A stretch of DNA of 64,000 nucleotides. Origin: Nocardioides sp. cx-173 (GTDB taxonomy: Bacteria; Actinomycetota; Actinomycetes; Propionibacteriales; Nocardioidaceae). Where the stretch lies: contig NZ_CP088262.1 of NCBI RefSeq assembly GCF_021117365.1, positions 2,916,501 through 2,980,500 of the forward strand, in the 5' to 3' direction. The translations under genes and the position numbers were made by a program. Below the pieces are notes generated by a model, which made no database searches, was not told where the DNA came from, and saw only the letters and a list, made by a program, of their open reading frames with translations. Of this stretch, positions 8,950-16,687 are shown in pieces. Positions within the stretch are counted from its first letter, which is position 1. Every line of letters starts with the position of its first letter.

Positions 8950-10410
8950 ATGAGCATCCGCATCGTCGTCATCGGCGCCGGCTTCGGCGGCCTCGGCGCG
9001 GTCCATGCCCTCACGCAGGCCGGTCTCACGGACGTCACCGTGCTGGAGCGCGCCGACGAGGTCGGCGGCGTGTGGCGCGACAACACCTACCCCGGCGCGG
9101 CCTGCGACGTCCCCTCGCCGCTCTACTCGTGGTCGTGGGCGGTCAACCCCGGCTGGACCCGCCGCTACGCGAGGCAGCCGGAGATCCTCGACTACCTGCG
9201 CGGCACCGCCGAGCGCGCGGGTCTGCTCGCGCACGTGCGCACCGGCGTCGAGGTCACCGCCCTCAGCTACGACGAGGCGGAGTGCGTCTGGCACGTCGAG
9301 ACCGCCGACGGCACGACGTACGACGCCGAGGTGGTCGTCTCCGCCGTCGGCCAGCTCTCCAACCCCGCCATCCCGCGGCTGCCGGGGGCGGAGACCTTCG
9401 CCGGGCCGGCCTTCCACTCCGCCCAGTGGCGTCACGACGTCGACCTGCGCGGCGCCCGGGTCGCGGTGGTGGGGACCGGTGCCAGCGCGATCCAGCTGGT
9501 GCCGGGCATCGTCGACGACGTGGCCGCGATGACGGTCTTCCAGCGGTCGGCCCCCTACGTCATCCCCAAGCCCGACCAGGGCTACCGCCCCGTGCACCAC
9601 CGCGCCTTCGAGCGGTTCCCGTGGCTGCTGGCCGCCGAGCGCCGCTCGTGGTTCTGGCTGACCGAGCTCTACAACGCCGCGCTCGGCGGCGTCTCCCCGG
9701 TGTCCCGGCCGCTCCTGGCCACGGTGCGCGCGGTGTGGCGGCTGACGCTGCGCCGGCAGGTGACCGACCCCGAGCTGCGGCGGCGGCTCGTGCCGGAGTA
9801 CCGCCTGGGGTGCAAGCGGCTGCTCTTCTCCAACGACTGGTACCCCGCACTGGCCCGCGACCACGTCGACGTCGTCACCGACGCCGTGGCCGAGGTCGAG
9901 CCGGGCGGCGTACGCACCGCCGACGGCCGGCTGCACGAGGCCGATGTGCTGATCTGGGGCACCGGGTTCGCGGCCACCGAGTTCCTCGCTCCGATGCGGG
10001 TGACCGGGGTGGGGGGCGCCGACCTGCACGACCTGTGGCGCGACGGCGCCCGCGCCCACCTCGGCATGAGCGTGCCCGGCTTCCCGCAGCTGTTCTGCAT
10101 CTACGGCCCCAACACCAACCTCGGGGGCAGCTCGATCATCGCGATGATGGAGGCCCAGGCCGGGTACGTCGCCGAGGTGGCACGACGCCTCGCGGACGGC
10201 GGACCGCGCGCGCTCGCCGTACGGCCCGAGGTCGCGCAGGCCTACGACCGCGAGATGCAGTCGCGTCTGCGGCGCAGCGCCTGGGCCGGCTGCGACAACT
10301 GGTACGCCGACGGCACCCGGATCACCACCAACTGGCCGGGACTCGTGGATGAGTACCGCGCCCGCACCGCCCACGTCGACTGGGACGAGCTGGAGGACGT
10401 CGCGCGATGA
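8950..10410 (+). CDS. Flavin-containing (Baeyer-Villiger-type) monooxygenase
   Basis: 486 residues. An N-terminal FAD-binding Rossmann motif (GAGFGGLGA, about 8-16), the class B flavoprotein fingerprint FxGxxxHxxxW as FAGPAFHSAQW, and a second NADPH-binding Rossmann motif (VVGTGASAIQ) appear in the right order; NTNLGG and a terminal WYxxGxRITTNWP segment are typical of this group. Such enzymes insert oxygen next to a ketone or oxygenate heteroatoms, using NADPH and O2. The flanking acyl-CoA synthetase with a KstR-like operator suggests a role in opening cyclic or steroid-like ketones; substrate is inference. Start ATG 8950 is leaderless. Confidence 0.88.
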   Translation: MSIRIVVIGAGFGGLGAVHALTQAGLTDVTVLERADEVGGVWRDNTYPGAACDVPSPLYSWSWAVNPGWTRRYARQPEILDYLRGTAERAGLLAHVRTGVEVTALSYDEAECVWHVETADGTTYDAEVVVSAVGQLSNPAIPRLPGAETFAGPAFHSAQWRHDVDLRGARVAVVGTGASAIQLVPGIVDDVAAMTVFQRSAPYVIPKPDQGYRPVHHRAFERFPWLLAAERRSWFWLTELYNAALGGVSPVSRPLLATVRAVWRLTLRRQVTDPELRRRLVPEYRLGCKRLLFSNDWYPALARDHVDVVTDAVAEVEPGGVRTADGRLHEADVLIWGTGFAATEFLAPMRVTGVGGADLHDLWRDGARAHLGMSVPGFPQLFCIYGPNTNLGGSSIIAMMEAQAGYVAEVARRLADGGPRALAVRPEVAQAYDREMQSRLRRSAWAGCDNWYADGTRITTNWPGLVDEYRARTAHVDWDELEDVAR

Positions 10411-10419
10411 GCAGTGGGC

Positions 10420-12060
10420 TCAGCCGACCGCCTGGGCCCGAGCCCAGCGGTAGTCGGCCTTGCCCGACGGCGAGCGCTCCATCTCCCCCACCCGCACGAT
10501 CGCCTTCGGCACCTTGTAGCGCGCGATGTGCCGCCCGGCCTCGGCCAGCAGGTCCTCGTCGGTGACGTCGGCGCCGTCCGCGAGCTGGACGATACCCACG
10601 ACCTCGCTGCCCCAGCGCTCGGACGGTCGGCCGACGACGACGACGTCGCGCACGGCCGGATGCGCCGCGAGCGCCCGCTCGACCTCCTCGACGAAGATCT
10701 TCTCGCCACCGGAGTTGACCGTCACGCCGTCGCGGCCGAGCAGCTCGATGCGCCCGTCCTCGAGGACGTTGGCGCGGTCGCCCGGCACCGACCACCGGAC
10801 CCCGTCGACGACCGGGAAGGTGCGCGCGGTCTTCTCGGCGTCGCCGAGGTAGCCGAGCGGGATCCGGCCGGTCCGCGCCAGCCAACCACCCCGCTCGCCG
10901 GGCCCGAGCAGGCGGGTCAGGTCACCGCTGAGGACCGCCGTGTCCTCCTGCGCCTCGAACACCGCGGCGTCGGCCTCGGCGCCCTTGAACGAGTAGACGT
11001 TGAGCTGGATCCCGGTCTCGGAGGAGCCCACGGTGTCGCGGATCATGATGTGCGGCAGCGCCTCCAGCAGACGGGAGCGCACGGTCGGTGACAGCGGCGC
11101 GCCGCCGTTGCTGAACGCCGCCACGCCGGACAGGTCGTAGTCGCGATGCTCGAGCTCCTCCACCAGCGGCCGGGCCACGGCGTCGCCGACGACCGGGATC
11201 GCCAGACACCGCTCCCGGGACGCCACGCTCAGCGCGTCGGCGGGATCCATCCGGTGCACGTCGTCGGGGATCACGATCTTGCCGCCGGTGGTGAACATGT
11301 GGAACGCCGACCACTGCGCCGCGCCGTGCATGAACGGCGGCAGCATCAGCATGGTCGTGCCGCCGTTCGCGTCCACGGCGGCCTGCGCGATCTCCTCGTA
11401 CGACGCGTACGGCGTGGTGGTGCCGAACGGCAGCCCGCCCATCGCGGAGATGAAGACGTCGTCATGGCGCCACACGACGCCCTTCGGCATCCCGGTGGTG
11501 CCGCCGGTGTACATGATGAACAGGTCGTCGCCGGACGGCTCCGGCATCGCGCCGGCGGGGGCCGGAGTGCCGATGACGTCGGCGTAGTCGACCGCGCCGG
11601 GCAGCAGCGCGTGGCCGCTGTCGTCGGCCACCTGGACCAGGAGCCGGAGCCCCGCCACCCGGTCGCGCAGCGCGGCCACCTGCGGCGCGAACTCCGCGGC
11701 GTACACGAGCGCGTCGGTCCCCGCGTCCTGGAGCAGGTAGCGCAGCTCCTCCTCCACGTAGCGGTAGTTGATGTTGTACGGCGCCACGCGGGCGCGCCAG
11801 GCGCCCACCAGGGTCTCCAGGTACTCGTTGCCGTTGCGCAGGTAGACCCCCAGGTGGCTCTGGCCGGACTCGTGGCCGGCCAGAGCGTCGCGCTCGGTGT
11901 GGCACCCCAGCCCCTGCGACACCAGGAAGTGCGCCACCCCGTCCATGCGGGCGTCCGCCTCGGCGTACGTGAGCCGCCGGTCGCGCCAGACCAGGACCTC
12001 CTGGTCCGGGACGGCCCGGGCCACGCTGCGGAACACCGTCGAGAGGTTGAAGCCGGGCAT
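10420..12060 (-). CDS. Acyl-CoA synthetase, AMP-forming (FadD19/FadD3-like)
   Basis: 546 residues of the ANL superfamily: activates a carboxylic acid to acyl-AMP and then acyl-CoA. P-loop YTGGTTGMPKGV, the MLPPFMHGAAQW motif, SSETG, LGYLGD and the hinge and lysine regions (GRDGVTVNSGGEKIFVEE; SPSGKADYRWA, with the catalytic Lys) are intact. The IGSSETG-like GSSETG and WRHDDV contexts resemble mycobacterial FadD19/FadD3, which act on steroid side chains and ring fragments, rather than medium-chain FadD proteins. Start ATG 12060 follows AGGAG at a good distance. It converges on the monooxygenase gene (9-bp gap). A palindrome matching the KstR consensus lies 32 bp upstream. Confidence 0.88.
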   Translation of the reverse strand: MPGFNLSTVFRSVARAVPDQEVLVWRDRRLTYAEADARMDGVAHFLVSQGLGCHTERDALAGHESGQSHLGVYLRNGNEYLETLVGAWRARVAPYNINYRYVEEELRYLLQDAGTDALVYAAEFAPQVAALRDRVAGLRLLVQVADDSGHALLPGAVDYADVIGTPAPAGAMPEPSGDDLFIMYTGGTTGMPKGVVWRHDDVFISAMGGLPFGTTTPYASYEEIAQAAVDANGGTTMLMLPPFMHGAAQWSAFHMFTTGGKIVIPDDVHRMDPADALSVASRERCLAIPVVGDAVARPLVEELEHRDYDLSGVAAFSNGGAPLSPTVRSRLLEALPHIMIRDTVGSSETGIQLNVYSFKGAEADAAVFEAQEDTAVLSGDLTRLLGPGERGGWLARTGRIPLGYLGDAEKTARTFPVVDGVRWSVPGDRANVLEDGRIELLGRDGVTVNSGGEKIFVEEVERALAAHPAVRDVVVVGRPSERWGSEVVGIVQLADGADVTDEDLLAEAGRHIARYKVPKAIVRVGEMERSPSGKADYRWARAQAVG

Positions 12061-12091
12061 GCGCGCTCCTGGGTGGCGGCCGAGAGTCAAC

Positions 12092-12110
12092 TAGAACAGG
12101 TTCCAGGAAC
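12092..12110. promoter_or_regulatory. KstR-like operator upstream of the acyl-CoA synthetase
   Basis: TAGAACAGGTTCCA (12092-12105) fits TnnAACnnGTTnnA, the published consensus of the TetR-family regulator KstR of steroid catabolism, on both strands. An overlapping perfect palindrome GTTCC-A-GGAAC spans 12100-12110. It sits 32 bp before the start codon, where repressor binding would block the promoter. No kstR gene is in the window. Confidence 0.5.
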
Positions 12111-12134
12111 TGTAGCGGCCGTCACACCGCCCCG

Positions 12135-13451
12135 TCAGGGGTCGTACGGGAGAAACTGTCCGTCGCGGTAGAGCACCTGGTTGTCCGCGCTCAGGACGAC
12201 CTCCCCGATCACCGGGGGGTCGGGCTCGAGCACCTTGGCGATCACTGGCGCGCCCTGGGGCGTGGTCTGCCACAGCTTGGCGGACCGGTCCGCGGAGGCC
12301 ACGACGAACCGGTTGTCGCGCAGCCACAGGGTGTCGCCGAAGACCTCTCCGAGCACGTAGTTGGTGCCGCCGACGGTCGAGTTGGCGCCCAGGATGCCGC
12401 CGTGGCTGATCTGGGCGATCCCGTCCTCGTGGATGAGCGTCGTGTCATGGACCTCGCCGTTGAGGTAGACGTCGACGTGGTGCTTGGCCATCGTCTGCCA
12501 GAAGCTAGAGTCGGTGCCGCCCTCGTAGGCCAGCTGCGAGGAGCCCCATGCCCGCACCGGCAGCGCCACCGGCACGTGGCCCTGCACGATCACCCAGTCG
12601 GTGCCGCGAGCCTCGGCGGCACCGAGCACGTGGTCCAGCCAGCGCAGCTGCTGAGGGTCGAGTCTCAGCCGGACGTCGCCGCGCACCGACTGGAACTGGT
12701 CGACCGAGACCAGCAGCACCTCGGGGTTCAGGTAGGTCGCGTACGCCGTGTCGGCCGCCGGCCCCGAGGGATGCATCCGGTAGCCGCCCGGGCGGATGAT
12801 CGTCTCGGCGAAGCGCGCCTTGTACGTCGGCACCATGGCCCGGTGGAAGCGGCTCCTCCGGGTGTCGCCGTGCCACGGGTTGTCGCCGATCTCGTGGTCG
12901 CCGATCGAGGGGTGCACGTCGAGGCCGCGCTGGGTGAACCGCGCGCGCCATTGGGTGTAGTAGAAGTCCGCGGCGCGCTTGAGGGCCGCCTTGCGCTGCC
13001 GATCGTTGCCCACCGGCCCGAACACCCCGGACCCGGAGGCGTCCTGACCCCAGTGGCCGTTGACCAGATCACCGGCGACGAGGACGTCGTCGGGCCGCTC
13101 GGCGGCGAAGGTGTCCATCACGGTCGCGACCGTCTGCGCATACGAGGCGTTCCACGAGTTCGGCATGCCGGGCTTCCAGCGCGGCGAGAGGCGCAGGTCC
13201 GCGATGTCGCCGTTCATGAAGTCGGGCGACGACAGGAACCGGTAGTCGGGCGAGCCCGGAGGCGACACCGGCGGCGGCGTCACGACGCCGTCGACCCCCG
13301 CCACGCCTCGACCGGGCCCGGTCCCGCCGCGCTCCGCGGGATGCGCGGTCGCGGTCAGTGCCGCGGTGATCGCCACCGCGGCGACGCCCACGGCGGCGAG
13401 CCGGCGACGGCTCCGCCGCGGAACAGGCCCGAGGGCAGGTCTGGTCGTCAC
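12135..13451 (-). CDS. Secreted metallophosphoesterase
   Basis: 438 residues from a GTG at 13451 with GGAG upstream. An Arg-rich start and hydrophobic segment (about 15-36) form a signal peptide or Tat-like leader without a clear twin-Arg consensus. The calcineurin-like fold shows the metal-binding blocks GDIADLR, VLVAGDLVNG, IGDHEIGDNPW, VIVQGHVPVAL and YLNGEVHDTT, which together supply the Asp, Asn and His ligands of the bimetal centre. It should hydrolyse an extracellular phosphoester, substrate unknown. A proline-rich linker precedes the catalytic domain. With the alkaline phosphatase nearby this gives the region two exported phosphatases. Confidence 0.82.
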   Translation of the reverse strand: MTTRPALGPVPRRSRRRLAAVGVAAVAITAALTATAHPAERGGTGPGRGVAGVDGVVTPPPVSPPGSPDYRFLSSPDFMNGDIADLRLSPRWKPGMPNSWNASYAQTVATVMDTFAAERPDDVLVAGDLVNGHWGQDASGSGVFGPVGNDRQRKAALKRAADFYYTQWRARFTQRGLDVHPSIGDHEIGDNPWHGDTRRSRFHRAMVPTYKARFAETIIRPGGYRMHPSGPAADTAYATYLNPEVLLVSVDQFQSVRGDVRLRLDPQQLRWLDHVLGAAEARGTDWVIVQGHVPVALPVRAWGSSQLAYEGGTDSSFWQTMAKHHVDVYLNGEVHDTTLIHEDGIAQISHGGILGANSTVGGTNYVLGEVFGDTLWLRDNRFVVASADRSAKLWQTTPQGAPVIAKVLEPDPPVIGEVVLSADNQVLYRDGQFLPYDP

Positions 13452-13584
13452 GCGGGCTGCTCCGGTCGTCTCGGTCGCTCACGCCGACGTCGTGTCAGAC
13501 CTCACCGGCGGCGACTGGAATGTCGCCGCCCATCGTGGCACAGGACCGGTGATGATCACGGCCCTTCGCCACCTCGATGTTCGG

Positions 13585-13657
13585 TGGAGCTGAGGGGACT
13601 CGAACCCCTGACCCTCTGCATGCCATGCAGATGCGCTACCAGCTGCGCCACAGCCCC
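13585..13657 (-). tRNA. tRNA-Ala (anticodon GGC)
   Basis: 73 nt without an encoded CCA. The acceptor stem GGGGCTG pairs with CAGCTCC and contains the G3-U70 wobble that identifies alanine tRNAs; the D-arm (GCGCAGCTGGTAGCGC), anticodon stem-loop with GGC (CTGCATGGCATGCAG) and T-arm (AGGGGTTCGAGTCCCCT) fold normally. The anticodon reads GCC, a dominant Ala codon in this genome. Confidence 0.97.
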
Positions 13658-13730
13658 GAACCGCTGCCCCAGTGCTTCAGGCAACTCGCGGAATACTAGC
13701 CAACCCCGCACGCCACGCGAAATTCGGGGG

Positions 13731-14351
13731 TCATCCGATGCGGTTGTAGGCGCCCAGCCGCAGGGCGCCGGCCTCTGGATGCTCCTCCAGGACCACCCAG
13801 CCGCAGTTGTCGACTCCGCGTAGGGAGTGGAACTGCTCCTCGGGCCAGCCGAGCATGGCACCGGTCGCCACCCGGATCGCGGCACCGTGGGAGACGGCCA
13901 CCCCGGTCTCGCCGGGGCCGAGGGCCGCGAGCAGCTCCCCGAGCACGGCCGACATCCTGCGGCGTACGTCGCCGGTGGGCTCGGCCCCCGGCGCCGCGTC
14001 GTAGCGCCCGCTGCGGAACTGCGCGAACCCGGCCGGGTCCAGCGCGGCGTACTCGTCGTGGGTCAGCCCCTGCCGCTCCCCCAGGTGGAACTCCCGCAGA
14101 CGCTCGTCGTAAGTCGCTCGCAGCCCCGTCGCCTCCGCCACGGCGTCGGCAGTCACTCGCGCGCGCACGAGGTCGGAGGACCACAGCAGGCTCGGGGTGA
14201 GCTTGGCCAGCGCCCGGGCGGCCGTGGCGGCCTGCTCGCGGCCGACGTCGTCGAGCTCCACGTCCAGCTGGCCCTGCACGCGCAGCGCGTGGTTCCAGGC
14301 CGTCCGGCCGTGGCGCAGCAGCACCAGGGTGCGGGAGGACGCCTCAGGCAC
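13731..14351 (-). CDS. Histidine phosphatase, GpgP/phosphoglycerate-mutase-like
   Basis: 206 residues with the RHG signature LLRHGRTAWN (phospho-His), the WSSDLVRARVTA block, LREFHLGERQGLT and the second catalytic VSHGAAIR. This is the branch-1 histidine phosphatase fold. Position after nadD and rsfS matches Mycobacterium tuberculosis Rv2421c-Rv2419c, where the last gene is glucosyl-3-phosphoglycerate phosphatase GpgP; that orthology is inferred from order and family, not proven. GTG start 14351 overlaps the end of rsfS by 8 bp, indicating translational coupling. tRNA-Ala follows 73 bp downstream. Confidence 0.85.
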   Translation of the reverse strand: MPEASSRTLVLLRHGRTAWNHALRVQGQLDVELDDVGREQAATAARALAKLTPSLLWSSDLVRARVTADAVAEATGLRATYDERLREFHLGERQGLTHDEYAALDPAGFAQFRSGRYDAAPGAEPTGDVRRRMSAVLGELLAALGPGETGVAVSHGAAIRVATGAMLGWPEEQFHSLRGVDNCGWVVLEEHPEAGALRLGAYNRIG

Positions 14352-14727
14352 CGGTGGGCGGGCCCGTGACGTCCGCGGGGAGCTCGATGGTGGGGCAGTC
14401 GCGCCACAGCCGCTCGAGGGCGTAGAACTGGCGCTCCTCCTCGTGCTGGACGTGCACGACGATCTCGCCGTAGTCGAGCAGGACCCAGCGACCCTCGCGG
14501 TGGCCCTCGCGCCGGATGGGCTTGGAGCCGATCTCGCGCAGCTTGTCCTCCACCTCGTCCACGATCGACTTGACCTGGCGGTCGTTGGAGCCGGACGCGA
14601 TCACGAAGGCGTCGGTGATGGCGAGCTGCTCGCTGACGTCGAAGGCGACGATCTGCGTGGCGAGCTTGTCGGAGGCCGCGCGGGCCGCGGTGACGACGAG
14701 CTCGACGGCGTGGTCGGTGGCAGTCAT
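14344..14727 (-). CDS. rsfS: Ribosome silencing factor RsfS
   Basis: 127 residues, normal length for RsfS. Conserved blocks are [32 protein letters not shown] and [19 protein letters not shown] followed by the [11 protein letters not shown] ending. RsfS binds ribosomal protein L14 and blocks joining of the subunits during starvation. It overlaps nadD by 4 bp (ATGA) upstream and the phosphatase gene by 8 bp downstream, so all three are co-translated. Confidence 0.95.
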   Translation of the reverse strand: MTATDHAVELVVTAARAASDKLATQIVAFDVSEQLAITDAFVIASGSNDRQVKSIVDEVEDKLREIGSKPIRREGHREGRWVLLDYGEIVVHVQHEEERQFYALERLWRDCPTIELPADVTGPPTGA

Positions 14728-15380
14728 AGGTCTTCCGTTGCTGTGGGTGCTGCGGTGTCTGGAGTGGGGGGATACAGGCGGTGCTTCTGGATGTACTGCA
14801 CCACACCGTCGGGCACGAGGTACCACACGGGTTGGCCGCGCCGCTGCCGCTCGCGACAGTCGGTCGAGGAGATCGCCAGCGCGGGGATCTCCACCATGGT
14901 GACCCGGGCCGAAGGGATCGACCCGAGGACGGCGGGGTCCATCTCGTAGCCCGGGCGCGTGCAGCCCACGAAGTGGGCCAGCGCGAACAGCTCGTCCGCG
15001 TCGCGCCAGCCGAAGATCTCGGTGAGCGCGTCCGCGCCGGTGATGAAGTACAGGTCGGCGTCGGGCATCTCGACGCTGAGGTCGCGCAGCGTGTCGATCG
15101 TGTACGTCGGCCCCTCGCGGTCGATGTCGACGCGCGACACCCGGAAGCGCGGGTTGGCCGCGGTCGCGATGACCGTCATCAGGTACCGGTGCTCGGGCGG
15201 GGAGACCCGGCGCTCGGACTTCTGCCACGGACGGCCGGTGGGCACGAAGACGACCTCGTCGAGGTCGAACCAGGCCTGCACCTCCGCGGCGGCCACGAGG
15301 TGGCCGTGGTGGATGGGGTCGAACGTGCCGCCCATGACGCCGACCCGGCGGCGCACGGCGTCAGTCATGCCGGGAGTCAT
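14724..15380 (-). CDS. nadD: Nicotinate-nucleotide adenylyltransferase NadD
   Basis: 218 residues. The nucleotidyltransferase motif [12 protein letters not shown] (about 17-28) binds [22 protein letters not shown] and the [10 protein letters not shown] motif (ISSTxxR) complete the NadD signature. It makes nicotinic acid adenine dinucleotide from NaMN and ATP. Two ATGs (15380 and 15368) are possible, neither with a Shine-Dalgarno; initiation probably depends on the small ORF that ends 12 bp upstream. It overlaps rsfS by 4 bp. Confidence 0.95.
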   Translation of the reverse strand: MTPGMTDAVRRRVGVMGGTFDPIHHGHLVAAAEVQAWFDLDEVVFVPTGRPWQKSERRVSPPEHRYLMTVIATAANPRFRVSRVDIDREGPTYTIDTLRDLSVEMPDADLYFITGADALTEIFGWRDADELFALAHFVGCTRPGYEMDPAVLGSIPSARVTMVEIPALAISSTDCRERQRRGQPVWYLVPDGVVQYIQKHRLYPPTPDTAAPTATEDL

Positions 15381-15392
15381 GCAGGCCCATGC

Positions 15393-15551
15393 TCAGCTGT
15401 GCTCGCGTCCCCCGCCGAAGGCGACCAGGGCACCGAGCATCCCCATGAGGATCGCGATCGCGATCACACCCACCCACCAGGGGTTGATGACCTGCTCGTG
15501 GTGCTCCTCGGCGGCCCGGGTCACGGACAGCGTGATCTCGCTCAGCAACAT
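15393..15551 (-). CDS. Small single-pass membrane protein (52 aa) heading the nadD operon
   Basis: 52 codons: a charged N-terminal half (MLLSEITLSVTRAAEEHHEQ), then one transmembrane helix (about 24-45: WWVGVIAIAILMGMLGALVAF) and a short GGGREHS tail. The ATG at 15551 has TAGGCT 6 nt upstream, so it would be the first, leaderless gene of the nadD-rsfS-phosphatase transcript. Family and function were not recognised. Its translation may set the initiation level of nadD, whose starts have no Shine-Dalgarno. Confidence 0.75.
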   Translation of the reverse strand: MLLSEITLSVTRAAEEHHEQVINPWWVGVIAIAILMGMLGALVAFGGGREHS

Positions 15552-15557
15552 GACCGC

Positions 15558-15563
15558 AGCCTA
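15558..15563 (-). promoter_or_regulatory. -10 box of the nadD operon
   Basis: TAGGCT on the minus strand, 6 nt before the ATG at 15551. Confidence 0.5.
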
Positions 15564-15572
15564 TCGGGCCGC

Positions 15573-16031
15573 TCAGCCGAGCAGCGACTCGACTCCGGCC
15601 AGCACCAGCCAGAACCGCAGCGTCCGGCCCACGAAGATGGTGGGCAGGAAGACGTACATGCGCATCTTGAGCGCACCGGCGACCGCCGCCATCACCAGCA
15701 GGGGCGGGACGCCGGCGAACGACGAGACCAGCATGATCGACCCGCCGAACCACGGACGCCCCTCGATGCGCTGCTGCCAGCGCAGGTAGCTCTGGCTCAC
15801 CTTCGGCCCGGACAGCCGCTTCTGGACCCACTCGGTGTCGAAGCTGCGTCGGGTCAGCTCGTACCAGACGATCTTTCCCACCGTCTGGCCCGCGCCCGCC
15901 GCCACCGCCAGGGCGAACGCGTGCCCGTCCCCCACGGTGGCGGCCATGCCCCCGAGGATGACCTCCATGTTGATCAGTGGGAACAGGGCAGACGCGATGC
16001 TGACCCCGAAGCTCCACAGATACAGGCTCAT
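15573..16031 (-). CDS. YqaA-like (SNARE-associated/DedA-related) membrane protein
   Basis: 152 residues with four to five hydrophobic segments. Features of the YqaA/DedA-related (VTT) family: a re-entrant-like GGMAATVGDGHAFALAVAAGAGQTVGKI region near the N-terminus and the SFAGVPPLLVMAAVAGALKM segment followed by FVGRTLRFW. DedA-related proteins move lipids or lipid carriers between leaflets; for this branch the substrate is unknown. Start ATG 16031 overlaps by 4 bp the end of the CDP-alcohol phosphatidyltransferase gene, which also suggests a membrane-lipid role. Confidence 0.75.
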   Translation of the reverse strand: MSLYLWSFGVSIASALFPLINMEVILGGMAATVGDGHAFALAVAAGAGQTVGKIVWYELTRRSFDTEWVQKRLSGPKVSQSYLRWQQRIEGRPWFGGSIMLVSSFAGVPPLLVMAAVAGALKMRMYVFLPTIFVGRTLRFWLVLAGVESLLG

Positions 16032-16657
16032 GCCGCGGCGCGCTCCGGCACCGGGAGGCCGAGCTCGAAGAGCCACCGCAGCGAGACGCACTTGAGCACG
16101 ACCAGCGACAGTGCGATGACCAGGCCGACCGCGACGGCGACGTCCACGTTCCACTCGCGCAGGACCAGCAGCAGCACCGCGAAGAGCGAGGAGTTGACCG
16201 CCTTGGCCGGCTTGGACCAGTTCCACAGGTAGATCCGGCGGTCCACCACGTGGAAGTAGTTGGGACTGCGGATCGGCCAGGCCAGGAACGCCATCGACAG
16301 GAACATGTCGATGACCATGAAGTTGAACAGGTAGACCGCCACGGGCAGCGCCAACTGCGGCTCGATCCACACCAGCCCGATGTAGAACCCGGCGCAGTTG
16401 ATCCGGTCGCACATGATGTCGATGACGCCGCCGATGCGGGTCTCGCAGTCACGTAGGCGCGCGTAGCCGCCGTCGGCCATGTCGCCGACCCAGTAGACGG
16501 CCAGGCCCACGACCAGCATCGTGAGGTCCTCCTCGCGCGCGGCGGCGAGGCAGAGACCCAGCGAGACGAGGGTCCGGACGAAGGTGATGACCGTGGCGCC
16601 CGTGAACAGCCTCTCGGCTGCCGGATCGGCGTACACGGACACGTCGGTCGCGGGCAT
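16028..16657 (-). CDS. CDP-alcohol phosphatidyltransferase family protein
   Basis: 209 residues, about six transmembrane helices. The catalytic signature D-x2-D-G-x2-A-R-x8-G-x3-D-x3-D is complete (GDMADGGYAR followed by GGVIDIMCDR), so it should transfer a phosphatidyl group from CDP-diacylglycerol to an alcohol, or a related reaction. The acceptor (glycerol phosphate, inositol phosphate or other) cannot be told from sequence alone. Start ATG 16657 has TAGCGT 6 nt upstream. It is translationally coupled to the YqaA-like gene. Confidence 0.88.
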   Translation of the reverse strand: MPATDVSVYADPAAERLFTGATVITFVRTLVSLGLCLAAAREEDLTMLVVGLAVYWVGDMADGGYARLRDCETRIGGVIDIMCDRINCAGFYIGLVWIEPQLALPVAVYLFNFMVIDMFLSMAFLAWPIRSPNYFHVVDRRIYLWNWSKPAKAVNSSLFAVLLLVLREWNVDVAVAVGLVIALSLVVLKCVSLRWLFELGLPVPERAAA

Positions 16658-16663
16658 GTGGGA

Positions 16664-16669
16664 ACGCTA
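16664..16669 (-). promoter_or_regulatory. -10 box for leaderless phosphatidyltransferase gene
   Basis: TAGCGT on the minus strand, 6 nt before the ATG at 16657. Confidence 0.5.
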
Positions 16670-16687
16670 TCGCGACCTTGCCCCGCG

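Noticed and set aside
7570..10374. Long minus-strand open frame over the alkaline phosphatase, AraC-type and monooxygenase genes
   Set aside because: Low-complexity Arg/Gly/Val product; the opposite strand or other frame explains each part.
13570..13587. CCACC/GGTGG hairpin as a terminator after the tRNA
   Set aside because: Its right arm lies in the tRNA acceptor stem, so it cannot form independently of the mature tRNA.
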